Assembly: GCA_041661865.1 (NCBI GenBank)
Contig: JBAZTO010000002.1
Coordinates: 69,011-133,010, forward strand
Reading direction: 5' to 3'
Source of the DNA: JBAZTO01 sp041661865
GTDB taxonomy: Bacteria; Planctomycetota; Phycisphaerae; SM23-33
Length of the DNA stretch: 64,000 nucleotides
How positions within the stretch are numbered: position 1 is the stretch's first letter; the number at the start of each line of letters is the position of its first letter. Of this stretch, positions 51,953 to 60,765 are shown in pieces. The notes under the pieces are model-generated. The model saw nothing but the letters and a program-made list of their open reading frames with translations, had not been told where the DNA came from and did no database searches. The translations under genes and the position numbers were made by a program.

Positions 51953-53839
51953 ATGTGCGGTTTTGCCGGAGAGTTCATGTTGCGGGCCTCGCTTCGGGCC
52001 GACCTCGCGCTGGCCCGGCGGATGGCGGCTCGGCTGGTCCATCGCGGCCCCGACGAGGAAGGCAGCTACCTGTCGAGCGACGGGCGCTGCGCGATCGGCT
52101 TTCGCCGCCTGTGCGTCATCGACCCATCCGGCTCGCACCAGCCCATGACCTCCGCCGACGGCCTGGCCACGGTGGCCTTCAACGGCGAGATCTACAACTT
52201 CCGCCAACTCCGCGCCCAACTCTCCGCCGAGGGCGCGCCCTTCCGAACGGCTGGGGATACCGAAGTTCTGCTCCATATGTATCAGCGCCGCGGCCTGGAC
52301 ATGTTCTCGCACCTGACGGGCATGTTCGCGCTGGCCCTCTACGACGCCCCGGCCGGCAGGCTGATCCTGGCCCGCGACCGGCTCGGCGAAAAGCCCCTCT
52401 GGTACGCAACCCTGGCCGATCGGATCGTTTTCGCCAGCGAGGCCAAGGCCGTCCTGGCCCATCCGATGGTCTCGAAGGCCTGCTCGAATCAGGCCATAGC
52501 GTCCTACTGCACAATGGGTTACGTTCCGGCCCCCAACAGCATTTATCGCGACCTGGCCAAGCTGCCGCCCGCATCCTTCCTGCTGGCCCAGGACTCGTCG
52601 ACCCCCCCCACCCGCTACTGGGAACCGGCGCGGGTGGAGGTTCCAACGTCCGATAACGCAGCGTTCGAGATGGTTCGCTCGGCGGTCGTCCAGACTGTCG
52701 AGCAGCGACTAGTCTCCGATGTGCCCCTCGGCGTCCTGCTCAGCGGCGGGATCGACTCGGCCATCGTGACCGCCGTCCTGGCCCGCTCGGCCGGAAGCGG
52801 CGGCGGCGTGAAGACGTTCACGGCCGCATTCGATGATCCGTCATTCGATGAAAGCATTACTGCAAAACGAGTTGCATCGGCACTCGGCACCGACCATACC
52901 ACGATCCCGATCCATTGCTCCCCGCTCGATGCCATCGACCGAGTCGTCGAAATGTATGACGAGCCCTTCGGAGACTCCAGTGCCTTGCCCACCTTTCTGA
53001 TATGCCAAGCCGCCCGGAGCAAGGTCACCGTCGCCCTCACCGGCGACGGCGGGGATGAGGTCTTCGGCGGTTACGATCGTTATCGGGCCTTGCAACTGGC
53101 CTCCACTATGGGTTTCCTGCCCTACGCCGGCGTGAAGCTCGCCGCCGCCCTGCTCTCGCCCTTTGGGTCCAAGGCTGACCGGTCTTTGACCAGACGCCTG
53201 GGTAGACTAGCGGAAGCCATGTCTTATCCTCCTTCAGTGCAATACTTTATGTTCCGTAGACTCTTTGGGCCTGAGGACTTGCTCCGCCTGTTTTCCCCGC
53301 AATTCGCCGCCGGCATCGACCCCGACGGGCCAGCCAGGTGGTTCTGTGACCTCTACGAGAGCTTCGACTGCCCCGACGAAGTAGCCGTCGCCCAGTGTCA
53401 CGACCTGGCCACCTACTTGCCTGATGACCTCCTCGTGAAGACTGATATCGCGTCGATGGCCTGTTCGTTGGAGCTACGGGCGCCGCTGCTGGACCATAAC
53501 CTTGTCTCGCTAGGTCTGTCGCTGCCGACAGCCTGGAAGATTCGCCACCGCAAGGGCAAGCATATCCTTCGGCAGGCCTTCGCGGACTGGCTGCCGCGTG
53601 AGGTCTTCACGCAGCCCAAACGCGGCTTCGGCGTCCCGCTAGGCCGATGGTTGCGGAACGAGCTTCGGCCGGTGCTGGAGGAAACGCTGCTCGATCCTTC
53701 GCTCGACAAGGCTGGAATTTTTGACCGCCAGTCACTCATGGGGCTGCTGGCCGACCATTTTTCCGGCCGGGACGATCATGGACACCGTCTCTGGGCCCTA
53801 CTGGTCTTTGCCCGCTGGCTGGCCAAGCAGGGCGGATAG
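51953..53839 (+). CDS. asnB: Asparagine synthetase (glutamine-hydrolysing)
   Basis: A 628-residue enzyme that makes asparagine (or amidates another carboxylate) from aspartate, ATP and glutamine. The N-terminal class II glutaminase begins MCGFAGEF, so Cys 2 is the nucleophile, with NGEIYN downstream. The synthetase domain has the PP-loop GVLLSGGIDS, then LTGDGGDEVFGGYDRY and LRAPLLDH. There is no Shine-Dalgarno; TACAAT ends 6 bases before the ATG, so a leaderless mRNA is possible. Variants of this enzyme also sit in exopolysaccharide/exosortase loci, but no such genes are adjacent. Confidence 0.92.
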   Translation: MCGFAGEFMLRASLRADLALARRMAARLVHRGPDEEGSYLSSDGRCAIGFRRLCVIDPSGSHQPMTSADGLATVAFNGEIYNFRQLRAQLSAEGAPFRTAGDTEVLLHMYQRRGLDMFSHLTGMFALALYDAPAGRLILARDRLGEKPLWYATLADRIVFASEAKAVLAHPMVSKACSNQAIASYCTMGYVPAPNSIYRDLAKLPPASFLLAQDSSTPPTRYWEPARVEVPTSDNAAFEMVRSAVVQTVEQRLVSDVPLGVLLSGGIDSAIVTAVLARSAGSGGGVKTFTAAFDDPSFDESITAKRVASALGTDHTTIPIHCSPLDAIDRVVEMYDEPFGDSSALPTFLICQAARSKVTVALTGDGGDEVFGGYDRYRALQLASTMGFLPYAGVKLAAALLSPFGSKADRSLTRRLGRLAEAMSYPPSVQYFMFRRLFGPEDLLRLFSPQFAAGIDPDGPARWFCDLYESFDCPDEVAVAQCHDLATYLPDDLLVKTDIASMACSLELRAPLLDHNLVSLGLSLPTAWKIRHRKGKHILRQAFADWLPREVFTQPKRGFGVPLGRWLRNELRPVLEETLLDPSLDKAGIFDRQSLMGLLADHFSGRDDHGHRLWALLVFARWLAKQGG

Positions 53840-53862
53840 ATTATCAGTAACGCTTCCCAAAA

Positions 53863-53878
53863 TGTTCCACGTGGAACA
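53863..53878. other. parS: parS centromere site 1
   Basis: A perfect 16-base palindrome, TGTTCCACGTGGAACA, one of the known forms of the chromosomal ParB-binding site. It lies 23 bases after asnB. Confidence 0.92.
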
Positions 53879-53994
53879 TTTTTCTCAGATGGCGAGCCTG
53901 GCTGCCGCTTGTTTCCGAATTCTTGCGCGCCAGGAGACAATCTTCTTACCTCGAAAGCCGGCGTGGACATCCTTGCTAATAGGGATTCCTAAAA

Positions 53995-54010
53995 TGTTCC
54001 ACGTGGAACA
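53995..54010. other. parS: parS centromere site 2
   Basis: A second perfect TGTTCCACGTGGAACA, 132 bases from site 1, with the same AAAA/TTTT flanks. Confidence 0.92.
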
Positions 54011-54127
54011 TTTTCATTCGGTGGCAAACGGGGTTCGCGAATCGCTCCCTGAATTCTTGCACGTGCGGGCAGAATCTTCTTGCCTCCGCAGCCGCCTTGG
54101 ATATCTTGTCACTAGAGCTTCTCAAAA

Positions 54128-54143
54128 TGTTCCACGTGGAACA
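54128..54143. other. parS: parS centromere site 3
   Basis: A third perfect TGTTCCACGTGGAACA, 133 bases from site 2 and 35 bases before the parB ATG, so bound ParB could also repress its own gene. Confidence 0.92.
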
Positions 54144-54178
54144 TTTTGGGCTGGCAGACAATCGGAAAGGATGCCGAA

Positions 54179-55177
54179 ATGGCGAGCGAAACCAAGCCAA
54201 ATCACCGCGCGCGTCTGGGTAGGGGGCTGTCGAGTCTGATAACTAATTCGGCCCAGCCGATCGCCGCCGACCCGACCTATCAATCCGTGGCTGCCCCGCA
54301 GGCAATTTCCCCCGCCAGATCGGCCTTGGAATTGCCCAAGCCCGACGGAAGGCCCCAGGAAATCCCCGCCGCGGACATCGCCGCCAATCCGTATCAGCCG
54401 CGGCGGCACTTCAATGAGGACGAGCTGTCGGAGCTGGCTGCCAGCATCACCCAGCAGGGCATCCTCCAGCCGCTGATCGTCGCCGTGTCCAAGGGCGACG
54501 GCCTGCCGTACGTGCTGATCGCCGGCGAGCGCCGCCTGCGAGCGGCCCGCAAGGCCGGCCTGGCCACCGTGCCGTGCGTGATCCGCCAAGCCAGCCCGCA
54601 ACAGATGCTCGAATGGGCATTAGTAGAAAACATCCAGCGGAGCGACCTGGGCCCCGTCGAGAAGGCCCAGGCCTATCAGGACTACATGCTTCGCTTCAGC
54701 CTGACCCAGCTTGAGGTGTCCCAGCGGCTGGGCCAGTCGCGGGCCACTGTCGCTAACTATCTGCGAATACTAGAGTTGCCTGATGAGGTGCGGTTCCTGA
54801 TCCAGGAAGGCAACCTCAGTTTCGGCCACGCCAAGCTACTGGCTTCCCTCACCAGCGATCCAGCCAAGCAATTTGCGCTGGCCAATCGTTGCGCGGGCGA
54901 GGAGCTCAGCGTGCGGCAGTTGGAGGGCCTGCTGACCGGGGCGGAGGCGGAGGCTCAGGTGTCGGTGGGGGGGGGCGGGCCGGCCAGGCCCGACCGCCGA
55001 AAAACCAAGGCCCCGTACATCCTGGACCTCGAGGAGCGCCTGACCCGCAGCCTGGGCACGCGCGTCCTGATCCAGCCGGGGCGGGCCAAGAACACCGGCC
55101 GCATCAGCGTGGATTACTACAGCCTCGACGACTTCGACCGCATCGGCGCCGCCCTAGGGCTGACCGGGGACGCATAG
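54179..55177 (+). CDS. parB: Chromosome partitioning protein ParB
   Basis: A 332-residue CTP-dependent DNA clamp that loads at parS and marks the origin region. N-terminal RLGRGLSSLI (ParA-contact region), NPYQPRR (70-76), the CTP-binding GERRLRA (116-122) and ENIQRSD (150-156), then the helix-turn-helix (LTQLEVSQRLGQSRATVANY) and a C-terminal dimerisation segment. The start MASETK has GGAAAGGA ahead. parA, usually adjacent, is not in the window; asnB occupies the upstream place. Confidence 0.96.
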   Translation: MASETKPNHRARLGRGLSSLITNSAQPIAADPTYQSVAAPQAISPARSALELPKPDGRPQEIPAADIAANPYQPRRHFNEDELSELAASITQQGILQPLIVAVSKGDGLPYVLIAGERRLRAARKAGLATVPCVIRQASPQQMLEWALVENIQRSDLGPVEKAQAYQDYMLRFSLTQLEVSQRLGQSRATVANYLRILELPDEVRFLIQEGNLSFGHAKLLASLTSDPAKQFALANRCAGEELSVRQLEGLLTGAEAEAQVSVGGGGPARPDRRKTKAPYILDLEERLTRSLGTRVLIQPGRAKNTGRISVDYYSLDDFDRIGAALGLTGDA

Positions 55178-55225
55178 CCGTGTGAGTATCTGGCAACGAA
55201 TACATATGTACATCCTATCGCAGTC

Positions 55226-55352
55226 TCGGTAGGGCGCGCTTGCCGGCACGCGGAATGAACCTCCGCACGGCTGCAAACACCGCAGCCGTGGCACCGTCGG
55301 TTCGGAGCGCGGCGGACAAGTTCGCGGCGGGGCGCGATTACCAGCACGGGAT
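55226..55352. repeat. 127-base direct repeat, copy 1
   Basis: Identical to 55658-55784. It contains a GCACGGCTGC/GCAGCCGTGGCACC hairpin (55265-55295) in inverse orientation to family A, and CGCGCTTGCCGGCACGCGG. Beyond it, 55356-55380 forms a GTGGTCGC/GCGACCAC hairpin. Confidence 0.9.
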
Positions 55353-55657
55353 CGTCGTGGTCGCATGCGCCGCGACCACGGCACCCCGCGTGCAACCAGT
55401 TGCACGCCCTACGCCTACCGGGGCTTTGGGTCTCATGCCGGACCTGACAGGTGAGTCGCGGAATCGGGTTTGCCTGAATCATGAGGCGTGATACATATTA
55501 GGGAGGTGGGGTTCTGACCTCACCTCCTCTTCCGCCCTTTTCGGATTCACGCAACGCGGCGGAGTAGGAACTCTGCCGCGCACAGGAGGGGGGCGGGCCA
55601 GGAAACCCGCCGCGCGAAAGTTCAGAATCTGGCATTTGCCCATGCCACCGGCCGAAT
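55353..55657. other. Non-coding stretch between repeat copies
   Basis: Contains GCGTGCAA-CCAG-TTGCACGC (55389-55408), an AGGAGGTGAGGT-type palindrome near 55500-55530 and CGCGGCGGAGT (55556-55566). No gene seen; the stretch 55178-55835 is repeat-derived almost throughout. Confidence 0.6.
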
Positions 55658-55784
55658 TCGGTAGGGCGCGCTTGCCGGCACGCGGAATGAACCTCCGCAC
55701 GGCTGCAAACACCGCAGCCGTGGCACCGTCGGTTCGGAGCGCGGCGGACAAGTTCGCGGCGGGGCGCGATTACCAGCACGGGAT
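55658..55784. repeat. 127-base direct repeat, copy 2
   Basis: Identical to copy 1 at an offset of 432 bases. Similarity continues with a few changes to about 55813. Confidence 0.9.
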
Positions 55785-55835
55785 TCGTCGCGGTCGCACA
55801 CGACGCGACCACGCCACCCGCCGAGGCGACCTCTG

Positions 55836-57155
55836 TTACCTCTGCGGCTGAATATCCGTTGCGCGGGGATGGCAACTCGTGGTCGCAACCGCCGCGATCT
55901 GCCTGCGGAAGGGCCTGGATTTCCGCCGCTTGAGGAACAACGCGGCGCCGAGGGCCAGCAGGGTCAGGCTGGCCGGCTCGGGCAGGGGCATTTCGGGGAT
56001 CGGCGGGGCGCCGCCAACGACGCCGAAGCCGTAGTTGGCTTCAAGGATCTGGTAATCGGCGAAATCGACGTGGCCGTCCTGGTTGAAGTCGCCGTCGGCC
56101 CAGCCGAAGCTGCCCGACAGGCCAAAGTGAGCGGCCAGGGAGTTGTAGTCGGTCAGGGTAATCTGGCCGTCGAGGTCGGCGTCGCCAAACTCGGTCTCCA
56201 GATAGGTATGGACGACCCGAATGGTGTCGGCGTGATTGACGATGCTGTCGCCGGTGGTGTCAAACCACATGTCGCCCAGGCCGTAGTGAGCGGTGAGGCT
56301 GTCGATGTCGGCGACGGTGACGCCGTCGGCATTGTCAAAATCGCCGGTTTGCGGGGCGGGCGTGGCGGCAACCTGATCGGTGATCCACGAGGCATACTCG
56401 CTGACACGGACGTAGTAGGATTTGTCGTTGTAGCGCGGCCAATGGTTGGAGTCGGCTGCGCTGGCGCCCGAGGTGATCCCCGCAACCTTCAATTGCCCGC
56501 TGGAGGAGATGAACAGCGGACTGCCCGAATCGCCCAATGCCGCGACGGCCTCGTTGGTCACGCCGGAACTGCTGAAAGTGATTTGCAGGAGGCTGCCCGA
56601 ACTGCCGCCATTGACGACCTCGTCAACCTTGTTGTAACCGATTCGCTTGACGCCGCGGGGGTAATTGGGGTCTCCGCCGGCCTGCACCGTGGCGGGCGTT
56701 CCGCTCATGCCGTAGCCCACCAGGGTGGCCGTCTTGCCCACCTCGGTACTTCCGGTATAAAGGCCAAAGCCGGCCAGGCCCGTGCTGTTGGTGAGCCTGA
56801 CGATGGCGAGGTCACAGGTGGAGCTCTCGAACTTCTCAGCCGTGGTGTAATTGACCGTGCCGCCGGCGGTATTCAGGCGAAATGTCTGACCGGCCCCGCT
56901 GTAATAATTGGTCACGTGCCTGGCCGTCAGGACGTACCAGGGGTTGATCAACACGCCGCTGGCGCCCGAGCCGCCAAGGCCCGGCACCAGGTCCGGGAAG
57001 AACCCCACGCCGGTGTAGTTGGCATCGGAGGATGAGACCACATGAAGGTTGGGGTCATCGCCGAAAACCAGGCCCATTGCCGGCGAGGACAGCAGGCAGA
57101 CGGCCAGGACAGAAACCAAGCCCGCCGCGCAGAATGCCAGCCTTTGTTTCGCCAC
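55836..57155 (-). CDS. Secreted trypsin-like protease with dockerin-like repeats and PEP-CTERM
   Basis: A 439-residue exported protein. Signal peptide (residues 8-28); S1-type protease domain with His 80 (LTARHV), Asp 115 (CDLAIVRL) and Ser 210 (GDSGSPLF); then two to three dockerin-type calcium-binding repeats (GDADLDGQITLTDYNSLAAH; GDFNQDGHVDFADYQILEAN); then a PEP-CTERM sorting signal (PEPASLTLLALGAALFLKRR) for exosortase. About 25 further residues follow the Arg cluster, which is unusual. The start is a GTG with GGAGG 7 bases ahead. Confidence 0.88.
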   Translation of the reverse strand: MAKQRLAFCAAGLVSVLAVCLLSSPAMGLVFGDDPNLHVVSSSDANYTGVGFFPDLVPGLGGSGASGVLINPWYVLTARHVTNYYSGAGQTFRLNTAGGTVNYTTAEKFESSTCDLAIVRLTNSTGLAGFGLYTGSTEVGKTATLVGYGMSGTPATVQAGGDPNYPRGVKRIGYNKVDEVVNGGSSGSLLQITFSSSGVTNEAVAALGDSGSPLFISSSGQLKVAGITSGASAADSNHWPRYNDKSYYVRVSEYASWITDQVAATPAPQTGDFDNADGVTVADIDSLTAHYGLGDMWFDTTGDSIVNHADTIRVVHTYLETEFGDADLDGQITLTDYNSLAAHFGLSGSFGWADGDFNQDGHVDFADYQILEANYGFGVVGGAPPIPEMPLPEPASLTLLALGAALFLKRRKSRPFRRQIAAVATTSCHPRATDIQPQR

Positions 57156-57237
57156 GGCCAATCCTCCATACCCCGAGCGTGCGCCGGACAAGCCGCCGCC
57201 GGGCCAGATCAGAAAGATGAGCAACTCCAGTAACTTG

Positions 57238-57266
57238 AATATACGCTATTTTCCCCAATTGGTCAA
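57238..57266 (-). promoter_or_regulatory. Sigma-70 promoter for the PEP-CTERM protease
   Basis: On the minus strand TTGACC, a 17-base spacer, TATATT. It lies in a small AT-rich patch, about 83 bases before the GTG start. The rest of 57267-57488 shows no gene. Confidence 0.65.
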
Positions 57267-57488
57267 GTGCCGTATACGTCGGGATGGCCCTGGGCGTGCC
57301 CAAAGTCTGGATCTTCCCCCGATTCCGGGGAGCGCGATGGCATTCAAGCACCGGCCAAACAAACGTTCTGTGAGCTAAAGACAGCAGCAATAATATGTTA
57401 CGACGCGCCAGAAAGTTTCGGCACACCCCGGCTGTGGAGCGGGCGCGTCCCGGCCCCTGGCATGCTCTCATTTCCTCCGCCGCGCCGG

Positions 57489-57947
57489 TCAACGATGGAC
57501 CGTCAGGTCCGCCACCGTCGGCTCGGTCAGCTTGGCGTAGTCCCGATACTTGATGCGGATCAGTTCGCGGTGCGTCCCAGCCTGGATGTAGACTTCCTCG
57601 TCCATTGCCAGGTGTTCGTCCACCAGCGTGGGCATGTGGTAGAGCTTGCCCAGCGGCGGCTCGGCCCCGACTTCGCAATCGGGGAACAGCTCCGCCAGTT
57701 CCGTCTCGTCGGCCAGGCGGACTTGCCGAGCGGCCAGAATCTTGGCCACCTTCTCCAGGTCCAGTTTGAAACTGGCCGGCACGACACACATGGCATAGCC
57801 CTTGTTGGAACGGACCACCACCGCCTTGGCCACCAAATCGCCGCTGACATGCTCCTCGGCCGCCACCTCCTGGGCCGTGTAGGCCGGCCGGTGCTGGCGA
57901 GTCTCGTACTTCACGCCCTCTTGCTCCAGGTACTCTTGAACTTTCAT
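57489..57947 (-). CDS. YbaK/EbsC-family aminoacyl-tRNA deacylase
   Basis: A 152-residue protein of the YbaK/ProX fold that hydrolyses mischarged tRNA (for example Cys- or Ala-tRNA-Pro) in trans. Seen: the conserved AKAVVVRSNKGYAMCVVPAS, then LDLEKVAKILAARQVRLADE, LFPDCEVGAEPPLG and the end of the fold. AAAGGGA lies ahead of the ATG at 57947. It is divergent from pyrE. The exact tRNA substrate cannot be told. Confidence 0.88.
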   Translation of the reverse strand: MKVQEYLEQEGVKYETRQHRPAYTAQEVAAEEHVSGDLVAKAVVVRSNKGYAMCVVPASFKLDLEKVAKILAARQVRLADETELAELFPDCEVGAEPPLGKLYHMPTLVDEHLAMDEEVYIQAGTHRELIRIKYRDYAKLTEPTVADLTVHR

Positions 57948-58165
57948 GGCTTGTCCCTTTCCCTGTGTTGCGTTTGGCCTGGGGCCTCTTCCCCACGGGC
58001 CTAAGGAATTGTAGCACTGCCAAAGCTCCCCGACCCGATGCCTGCGTATCCGGCCGTCGGCCTGCCCCAACCCCTTCCAAAGGCCACGCTTGACCCAGCC
58101 GGGCCGGCGTGATAACACCTGACGGCCGGAAATCACCACAACAGGCGTGTGCGGGAGACATTGCG

Positions 58166-58681
58166 ATGGAAAAAGCGGAACTGGCCCAGAGGATCAAGGC
58201 CGTGGCGTATCTGGAGGGCGACTTCCTCCTCCGCAGCGGCAGGCGAAGCAAATACTACCTGGACAAGTACCTTTTCGAGACCGAGCCGGTCATCCTGGCT
58301 GAGCTGGGCCGGCGCATGGCCGCCCACGCCGCCGATGCCGATCAGGTCGCCGGGGCCGAGCTGGGCGGGGTGCCCCTGGCGGCCGCCACGTCGATGGCCT
58401 GCGGCAAACCGTTCATCATCGTCCGCAACGCCAAGAAGGACTACGGCACCGGCAAGATGATGGAAGGCAAACTGCTGCCCGGCGCCCGCGTCCTGCTGGT
58501 GGAGGACATCGCCACCACCGGCGGGCAGGTGCTGGAAGCGGCCAAGGTGCTCCAGGCTGCCGGCGCGACGGTCACGAAGATCGTCTGCACCATCGACCGC
58601 AAGGAAGGGGCCCGCGAGAACATCGAGGCCGCCGGCTTCGCCTTTGAAAGCCTGCTGACCAGGGAAGATTTAGGAATCTGA
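58166..58681 (+). CDS. pyrE: Orotate phosphoribosyltransferase
   Basis: A 171-residue enzyme joining orotate and PRPP to give OMP in pyrimidine synthesis. N-terminal GDFLLRSGRRSKYYLDKY, then the PRPP-binding loop VLLVEDIATTGGQ (109-121). Slightly shorter than the enterobacterial protein. GGGAG lies 10 bases before the ATG; a longer frame upstream lacks a ribosome site. Confidence 0.93.
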   Translation: MEKAELAQRIKAVAYLEGDFLLRSGRRSKYYLDKYLFETEPVILAELGRRMAAHAADADQVAGAELGGVPLAAATSMACGKPFIIVRNAKKDYGTGKMMEGKLLPGARVLLVEDIATTGGQVLEAAKVLQAAGATVTKIVCTIDRKEGARENIEAAGFAFESLLTREDLGI

Positions 58682-58691
58682 CGCGCCGGCT

Positions 58692-58817
58692 GGAGGTTTT
58701 CCACCTCCGGGAAGGGTGCCGTGGTCGCGGTGTTTGCGACCACGAGAGATCCCTATTAAAGGTCAACGTGGATACACACATCGCCCGGTGCCACGGCTGC
58801 GGTGTTTGCAGCCGTGC
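58692..58817. repeat. Three palindromic repeats after pyrE
   Basis: TGGAGGT/CACCTCC (58692-58708) just past the pyrE stop; GGTGCCGTGGTCGC with GCGACCAC (58715-58745); and family A GGTGCCACGGCTGC with GCAGCCGTGC (58787-58817). The last two share the loop GGTGTTT. They separate convergent pyrE and gmhA. Confidence 0.8.
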
Positions 58818-58864
58818 TCGTACCTCCATGTCTAGGGGTGCTACAGCCACCCCGCCGCCCTGCG

Positions 58865-59437
58865 CTATTTCCCCGCCATGGTCGCCTCGACCAGTTCGCA
58901 GAGGATGTGGTACATGACGGCGTGGGCTTCCTGGGTGTGTGGGGTATGGGCGCAGTCCACGTCCAGCAGCACGTCGGCCAGGGCGGCGCACTTGCCGCCG
59001 CCGCTGCCGGTGAAGGCGATGGTCTTGATTCCGTTGCCGCGGGCATATTCCAGGGCTGCCACGACATTGGCGGAGTTGCCCGAGGTGCTCAGGCCGATGG
59101 CCACGTCGCCGGAGCGGGCGTTGCCTTCGAGCTGGCGGGCGAAGATCGAGTTGTAGTCGAAATCGTTGGCGATGCAGGTGAGGACCGAGGTGTCGGTGGT
59201 CAGCGCGACGGCCTTGAGGGCCCGGCGGTTGAGGAGGAACCTGCCCACCAGTTCGCCGGCGATGTGCTGGGCGTCGGCGGCGGAGCCGCCATTGCCGAAG
59301 ATGAATACGCCCCCGCCGCTACGGTAGGACTGGATGATTATCTCAGCCGCGGCGGCCAGCCGGCCGCTCAACCGCGTCTGCGTCTGGGCGATCACCGACA
59401 GGGCTTCCTGGAACCGGGTGCGTATGACTTCGCTCAT
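58865..59437 (-). CDS. gmhA: Sedoheptulose 7-phosphate isomerase
   Basis: A 190-residue SIS-domain enzyme that makes D-glycero-manno-heptose 7-phosphate, the first step to LPS core or S-layer heptose. FGNGGSAADAQHIAGELVGR and IGLSTSGNSANVVAALEYAR carry the phosphosugar-binding residues; the C-terminal AHTPHTQEAHAVMYHILCEL supplies the catalytic His/Glu. The start MSEVIR has AAAGG ahead. DiaA, a close relative, is less likely given the catalytic residues. Confidence 0.92.
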   Translation of the reverse strand: MSEVIRTRFQEALSVIAQTQTRLSGRLAAAAEIIIQSYRSGGGVFIFGNGGSAADAQHIAGELVGRFLLNRRALKAVALTTDTSVLTCIANDFDYNSIFARQLEGNARSGDVAIGLSTSGNSANVVAALEYARGNGIKTIAFTGSGGGKCAALADVLLDVDCAHTPHTQEAHAVMYHILCELVEATMAGK

Positions 59438-59564
59438 CGTGTCAGGCCTTTCATTCAAGTGGCGGCCATGATAGCACATTGGGAAGTCTTGCGGAATCCC
59501 GCGGGCCTAACATGAAGGATAGCCGACCAGCCCGTTGGCGGCGCAGACACACAAAGGAGTCTCC

Positions 59565-59984
59565 ATGACTTTTGGCAAACTACACCTGCTTGTCCTTCAC
59601 TTCCCGCTGGCGTTGATTCTTGCCGCCGGCCTGGCCGATGCACTGTCGCTGCGATGGCGTGGAGGATTCTTCAGGCAGGCGGCTCTGTACTGCCTGGCGC
59701 TGGGCGCGCTGGCCGCCATTCCAACCGTCATCACCGGCTCGCTCCTGCTGGACAGCCTGAACCTCACCGGCGACGCCGCCGGCTTGGGCGAGACGCACGA
59801 GGGCCTGGGCATCGCCGCCCTGTGCGTGGCCCTGTCAGCCCTGGGACTGCGAGTGTTCCGACGGAACAACCTTTCAGGCCTCTGGGCCATCGGATACGCC
59901 GCGATGATCATCGGCGCGGTGGCGCTGGTGGGCCTGGCCGGACACTGGGGCGGCCTGCTGGCCTTCGGGAGAGATTACTTATAG
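59565..59984 (+). CDS. DUF2231-like membrane protein
   Basis: A 139-residue protein with four hydrophobic helices. LHLLVLHFPLALILAAGLAD near the start has the H-x-x-x-x-H-F-P pattern of DUF2231 proteins, some of which occur beside cytochrome genes. GETHEGLGIAALCVA and AGHWGG supply further His residues that could bind haem. AAGGAG lies ahead of the ATG. Function unknown. Confidence 0.82.
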   Translation: MTFGKLHLLVLHFPLALILAAGLADALSLRWRGGFFRQAALYCLALGALAAIPTVITGSLLLDSLNLTGDAAGLGETHEGLGIAALCVALSALGLRVFRRNNLSGLWAIGYAAMIIGAVALVGLAGHWGGLLAFGRDYL

Positions 59985-59988
59985 AGCT

Positions 59989-60450
59989 TCACGGGTCGGA
60001 CGGCTTTTGCGGAGAGGGGGGTTCCTCGCCCGCCGGTTGTTCGATCTCCAGGTGCGTCCGGTGCAGGAATCGCTGGACCGCCGGGCCCAGCAGCACCGCC
60101 GCCGTGGTCAGGAACACCACGCCGCTGAAGATCGCATAGCAGCCGGCGAAGAGCTTTCCCGCGTCGGTCTTCATCTCGTTGACCGGCCCCATTCCCGTCA
60201 GGATCATCGAGGCGTTGAGGAACGCGTCCAGCCAGCCCAGGCCCTCGAACCCGTGGTAGCCGGCCATCCCGATCAGCAGCGACCCGGCGATCAGGGCCAC
60301 CGCGACCAGGCCGCTACGCAGCAGGCGGAGAATGAAAACCTCAAAGGGCGGCAGCGGCTTGTGCAGGCGGCCGTTCATGGCGGCGCAGTGTAACAGGCCG
60401 ACGGCCAGGGGGCCATGAAAAAGCCCGGACACGCGGGGTAAGGTAAACAC
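59989..60450 (-). CDS. Small membrane protein, channel-like architecture
   Basis: A 153-residue protein with two membrane helices (about 44-66 and 105-127) and, between them, a short hydrophobic loop ending LNASMILTGMGPVNEMKTDA, in the place of a pore loop in two-helix ion channels. The C-terminus is cytosolic and Pro/Glu-rich. The start is a GTG with a perfect AAAGGAG 4 bases ahead. It is convergent with the DUF2231-like gene, 4 bases apart. An ion-channel role is inference only. Confidence 0.7.
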   Translation of the reverse strand: MFTLPRVSGLFHGPLAVGLLHCAAMNGRLHKPLPPFEVFILRLLRSGLVAVALIAGSLLIGMAGYHGFEGLGWLDAFLNASMILTGMGPVNEMKTDAGKLFAGCYAIFSGVVFLTTAAVLLGPAVQRFLHRTHLEIEQPAGEEPPSPQKPSDP

Positions 60451-60765
60451 CTTACTCCTTTATTTATCAGGTCTTTCATCAACATTTCGGCATTTTTTGC
60501 TAGGCGAAACACGGCAGTGATGTATAAAATGCAAAGTGCTTCGACACCCGCCACTGGGTAAGAGGCGGGGTTGCTGCGATTGGAGATAGTTAGGTTTCTC
60601 GTTGTGTTCCTGCCTCAGAGGTTCTGCGGCCTGATATAGGAGGCTGTTCATTCCTGATTTTGTCACTATGCGGCTGCCTTTGCGCGGTCGTGCCGCGCGG
60701 GGCGTGTCTTTCGGTTTCATCCATACTTCATAGTTGCCGGCAGACAAAGAAAGGAAAGGTGTACG
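60451..60765. other. Intergenic leader between divergent genes
   Basis: AT-richer sequence (60460-60540) is followed by a 5' region of the SUMF1-like gene. GATATA at about 60635 may be a -10 element. AAAGGAAAGG at 60749 is the ribosome site. No gene or repeat family seen. Confidence 0.5.

Larger units (their letters stand above)
53863..54143. repeat. Decayed tandem repeat of a 133-base parS unit
   Basis: The three parS sites are 132 and 133 bases apart. The two stretches between them align along their whole length (shared GAATTCTTGC, AATCTTCTT, CTAAAATG/CTCAAAATG), though with many substitutions. The array appears to have grown by tandem duplication, after which only the 16-base sites and short flanks stayed under selection. 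Short minus-strand frames across it are not genes. Confidence 0.8.

Noticed and set aside
53776..54200. Two short minus-strand frames across the parS array
   Set aside because: Their recurring peptides (MFHVEH, VPRGTF) are simply translations of the parS palindrome and its flanks.
60680..60700. Sigma-54-like CGGCACG near the SUMF1-like gene
   Set aside because: GG and GC are separated by one base too few, and it points away from that gene.
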